A stretch of DNA of 7,898 nt from Acidimicrobiia bacterium (GTDB lineage Bacteria > Actinomycetota > Acidimicrobiia > IMCC26256 > JAENVU01): the NCBI GenBank assembly GCA_017882945.1, contig JADGON010000098.1:1-7898 (forward strand), given 5' to 3'. The translations under genes and the position numbers were made by a program. The number at the start of each line of letters is the position of its first letter. Positions within the stretch are counted from its first letter, which is position 1. Below are positions 6,032 through 7,898 of this stretch, piece after piece. The notes under the pieces were generated by a model that saw only the letters and a program-made list of their open reading frames with translations, made no database searches and was not told the DNA's origin.

Positions 6032-6892
6032 CTACGGCAGCGCCCACACGCGCACGTAGTCGACGCGCAGGGATGCCGGCAGCTTCGTTGCCGCGCCGGG
6101 CGCCTGGGTGAGGGTGCCGCCGACGGCCAGGTTGGCGAGCAGGTACATCGGTTCGTGAGGGATCTGGTTGACCGCGGTGACGCGCCAGCGCCGCACCCCG
6201 TCGATGAACCACGTGAGCGAATTCGGCTTCCATTCGACCCCGTACGTGTGCCAACCGGCCGAGAGGTCCGGCCCGCGCCAGGTGAACCCACGATTGTGCG
6301 AGGTCCCGTCCGCCTGGATCCGCGTGTGCAGGTGCAGCTGCGCCTCGGTCGGCCGTTCTCCGACGGCTTCAAAGATGTCGACCTCGGGCAGGGAGGATCG
6401 CGTCGTCGGCAGCATCCAGAACGCAGACCAGAGGCCGCGACCCTTCGGGATGCGGACGCGTGCTTCGACGTAGCCGTACGTGAACGAGAAGAGGTTGCTC
6501 GTCGGTGAGGCGCCGGAGATGAGTCCGGAGACGTACTTGAACTGCTGGCCGTTGATGCCGGTCACCGTCTGCTTCTTCGCTTCGAGCTGCAGGAGACCGC
6601 CGGAGATCTTCACCTGTTGCGGCTCGTACCACTCGAGCTCGTGGTTGCTGAGGTTGGTGCAGCCGGAGACCGACCACCAGTAGCAGGGCGACCAGCGACT
6701 CCCGTCGAGGTTGGTGCCGCCGAACTCCTCGCTGAGGATCCGCGTCCCCTTCGCGGGCACGACCTGCGCCGCGTGGATCGGCGCGGCATCCGCCGCCGAT
6801 GTACCGGCCGCGGCCGAGCCGGCCGATGCCACCGCGGCGGCGATCATCGCCGCCGCGCCGACGAGCCCGCGGCGCCAGACCTTCCGGCTCAT
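6032..6892 (-). CDS. Secreted glycoside hydrolase family 16 (beta-glucanase-like), possible Tat substrate
   Basis: This 286-residue enzyme is predicted to hydrolyse beta-1,3 or mixed-linkage beta-glucans outside the cell. The GH16 signature EVDIFE spans 170-175, with Glu170 the likely nucleophile, Asp172 the helper and Glu175 the acid/base. Supporting blocks are SRWSPCYWW (65-73), YGYVEARVRIPKGRGLWSAF (139-158), GWHTYGVEWKP (213-223) and a C-terminal strand VDYVRVW (277-283) typical of the jelly-roll end. There is no carbohydrate-binding module. The N-terminus MSRKVWRRGLVGAAAM is a signal peptide with a twin arginine followed by G-L-V, then an alanine-rich core and an Ala-X-Ala type cleavage region around 24-29. 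ATG 6892 is chosen because it overlaps the cupin stop as ATGA and gives this signal peptide; the open frame extends upstream to 7048 only as a shadow of the cupin gene. Exact substrate is unknown. Confidence 0.9.
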   Translation of the reverse strand: MSRKVWRRGLVGAAAMIAAAVASAGSAAAGTSAADAAPIHAAQVVPAKGTRILSEEFGGTNLDGSRWSPCYWWSVSGCTNLSNHELEWYEPQQVKISGGLLQLEAKKQTVTGINGQQFKYVSGLISGASPTSNLFSFTYGYVEARVRIPKGRGLWSAFWMLPTTRSSLPEVDIFEAVGERPTEAQLHLHTRIQADGTSHNRGFTWRGPDLSAGWHTYGVEWKPNSLTWFIDGVRRWRVTAVNQIPHEPMYLLANLAVGGTLTQAPGAATKLPASLRVDYVRVWALP

Positions 6893-7437
6893 GCGGGCCC
6901 GGGCTCGTCGGCGGGAGCCGGCATGCCCCCGACCCAGTGACTCCGCAGGTCGGCCAACCACTCGGGATAGTCGAGCTCCACGTCCGGGAGCCGTTCGGCC
7001 CCGTGCGCATCGAGCAGCGCGTCGAACACTTCGGGCTGGTCGCCCCATGAGCGCGGGTCCCCCATCATCACCTCGAACAGCGTCGCGCCCTGCGGCCCGG
7101 CCCGGAACGGTCCGAACGCGGCACCGAGCGGCAGCTCGATGTGGGTGCCGGCGGGGCAGAGCCGGTCGCCGCAGAAGATCTCACCGTCGATCACGAAGAG
7201 GACGTGCGGGCTGTAGTGCCCGTGCCGGCGGACCATCATCCCGGGGTCGTACTTCGCGTAGAGCGACAGGTACTGGGGGTCGGGCGAGAACGCGAGCCAC
7301 TTCTCCCACACCGAGGACTCCGAGCCGTCGCGGTTCCGCTGCCGCTTGACCTGCTGCCACGGCACGTCGGGATCGTCGAGGTGGCGAAACGTCGGTTCCC
7401 GGCCCGGGACCTTCGGGTTGTCGGGCGCGTCCGTCAC
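6889..7437 (-). CDS. Small single-domain cupin protein of unknown function
   Basis: This 182-residue protein has one cupin beta-barrel near its middle. Motif 1 fits G(X)5HXH as GMMVRRHGH (66-74), but the usual glutamate a few residues later appears to be His78 in HGHYSPHVLF. Motif 2 contains CPAGTHIELP (94-103) with His99. These histidines could bind a metal such as Fe, Mn or Zn. The C-terminal part contains SWGDQPEVFDALLDAHGAE and a Trp-rich tail that I do not recognise. The GTG start at 7437 overlaps the upstream SDR stop as GTGA and has an AGGAGGGG site (7450-7443) five bases before it. Its own stop overlaps the GH16 start. Without a known homologue I cannot say whether it is an enzyme (dioxygenase, isomerase) or a sensor. 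Confidence 0.85.
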   Translation of the reverse strand: MTDAPDNPKVPGREPTFRHLDDPDVPWQQVKRQRNRDGSESSVWEKWLAFSPDPQYLSLYAKYDPGMMVRRHGHYSPHVLFVIDGEIFCGDRLCPAGTHIELPLGAAFGPFRAGPQGATLFEVMMGDPRSWGDQPEVFDALLDAHGAERLPDVELDYPEWLADLRSHWVGGMPAPADEPGPA

Positions 7438-7898
7438 GGAGTCCCCTCCTCATCGGTGTCGAGCCGGCGCCATCCGCCGGCCGCCCAGTTGCCCCCGTCG
7501 ACGTGGATCGTCGTGCCGGTGACGAAGCGCGACAGGTCGCTCGCGAGGAACACCGCGACCGCGGCCGCGTCGTCGGCCGAGCCCATGAACCCGAGCGGCG
7601 GGACCACCGCGGGATCGTAGGCGGCGCCCGCGGCCAGCATCTCGGCGCGCACGTCGGTGTCGCCGCCCGTGGGCATCGCATCCGGCGCGATCGCGTTGAC
7701 CCGGATGCGGCGCGGCCCCAGCTCGAGCGCAAGGGTGCGGGTGAGCTGCGCGACCGCGGCCTTCATCGCGCCGTAGATCGCGAACCCTGGCGCGGCCTGG
7801 TGGGCCTCGATCGACGTGAGGTTGATGATCGAGCCGCCGCGCTCGGGAACGCTCGGCACGACACCGCGGATGAAGCGCGTGACCTGCGTGAAGTTCTC
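7434..7898 (-). CDS. Short-chain dehydrogenase/reductase (N-terminus outside window)
   Basis: The visible 154 residues are the C-terminal half or more of a classical SDR oxidoreductase using NAD(H) or NADP(H). Numbering from the window edge, the catalytic serine is in INLTSIE (Ser29) and YGAMK gives Tyr42 and Lys46, with the standard 13-residue Ser-Tyr spacing. RIRVNAIAPDAMPTGG follows the active site, and FLASDLSRFVTGTTIHVDGG is the usual C-terminal block. The N-terminal nucleotide-binding loop TGxxxGxG and the NAG motif lie beyond 7898. The gene is first of three visible genes on this strand and its stop overlaps the cupin start, indicating one operon. Substrate cannot be deduced from the sequence. 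The GTG at 7859 is only an internal codon, since homology continues upstream of it. Confidence 0.92.
   Translation of the reverse strand, partial: ENFTQVTRFIRGVVPSVPERGGSIINLTSIEAHQAAPGFAIYGAMKAAVAQLTRTLALELGPRRIRVNAIAPDAMPTGGDTDVRAEMLAAGAAYDPAVVPPLGFMGSADDAAAVAVFLASDLSRFVTGTTIHVDGGNWAAGGWRRLDTDEEGTP
7443..7450 (-). promoter_or_regulatory. Cupin gene ribosome binding site inside the SDR gene
   Basis: On the minus strand AGGAGGGG lies 5 bases before the GTG at 7437, inside the last codons of the SDR gene. It is the best Shine-Dalgarno match on this strand and supports a GTG start coupled to SDR translation. Confidence 0.6.

Noticed and set aside
1..7898. CRISPR arrays, insertion sequences, tRNA or rRNA genes
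   Set aside because: No direct-repeat arrays, transposase motifs, terminal inverted repeats or tRNA-like cloverleaf signatures were seen on reading both strands; the window is filled by ordinary genes.

Overview
This window is very GC-rich, strongly biased to G/C in third codon positions and densely coded. It uses GTG starts and purine-rich ribosome binding sites, which points to a high-GC actinobacterium. An Acidimicrobiia-like or mycobacteria-like soil lineage is my guess, made without any database search. The only AT-rich patch is the short divergent promoter near 312-345.

Left part (1-5724): a MarR-family regulator reads leftward out of the window. Diverging from it is a rightward run of five genes: a MobA/MocA-type nucleotidyltransferase, coxM (FAD subunit), coxS (2Fe-2S subunit), coxL (molybdenum subunit), and an XdhC/CoxF-type maturation protein with a C-terminal YHS domain. 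CoxL carries the AYRCSFR active-site loop and the genes are in M-S-L order. Both are hallmarks of form I aerobic Mo-Cu carbon monoxide dehydrogenase, as opposed to form II homologues of unclear function. The logic is coherent: the nucleotidyltransferase would make the cytosine dinucleotide form of the molybdenum cofactor, CoxMSL would oxidise CO, and the XdhC-YHS protein would mature or deliver the cofactor. A perfect 9-bp inverted repeat between the regulator and the nucleotidyltransferase gene is the likely operator.

Middle (5725-6018): an 87-bp spacer with a good ribosome binding site precedes a 68-residue TatA-type twin-arginine translocase subunit.

Right part (6032-7898): three leftward genes form a tight operon with 4-bp stop/start overlaps. 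In transcription order they are a short-chain dehydrogenase (N-terminus outside the window), a small cupin protein and a secreted family 16 glycoside hydrolase. The hydrolase signal peptide has a twin arginine, so it could be a Tat substrate, and it faces tatA tail to tail across only 13 bp.

The points most worth a second look are the XdhC-YHS fusion as a candidate sulfur/copper maturation factor, the lack of coxD/coxE/coxG in the visible cluster, the MarR operator as a possible switch for CO oxidation, and the tatA/GH16 pairing.
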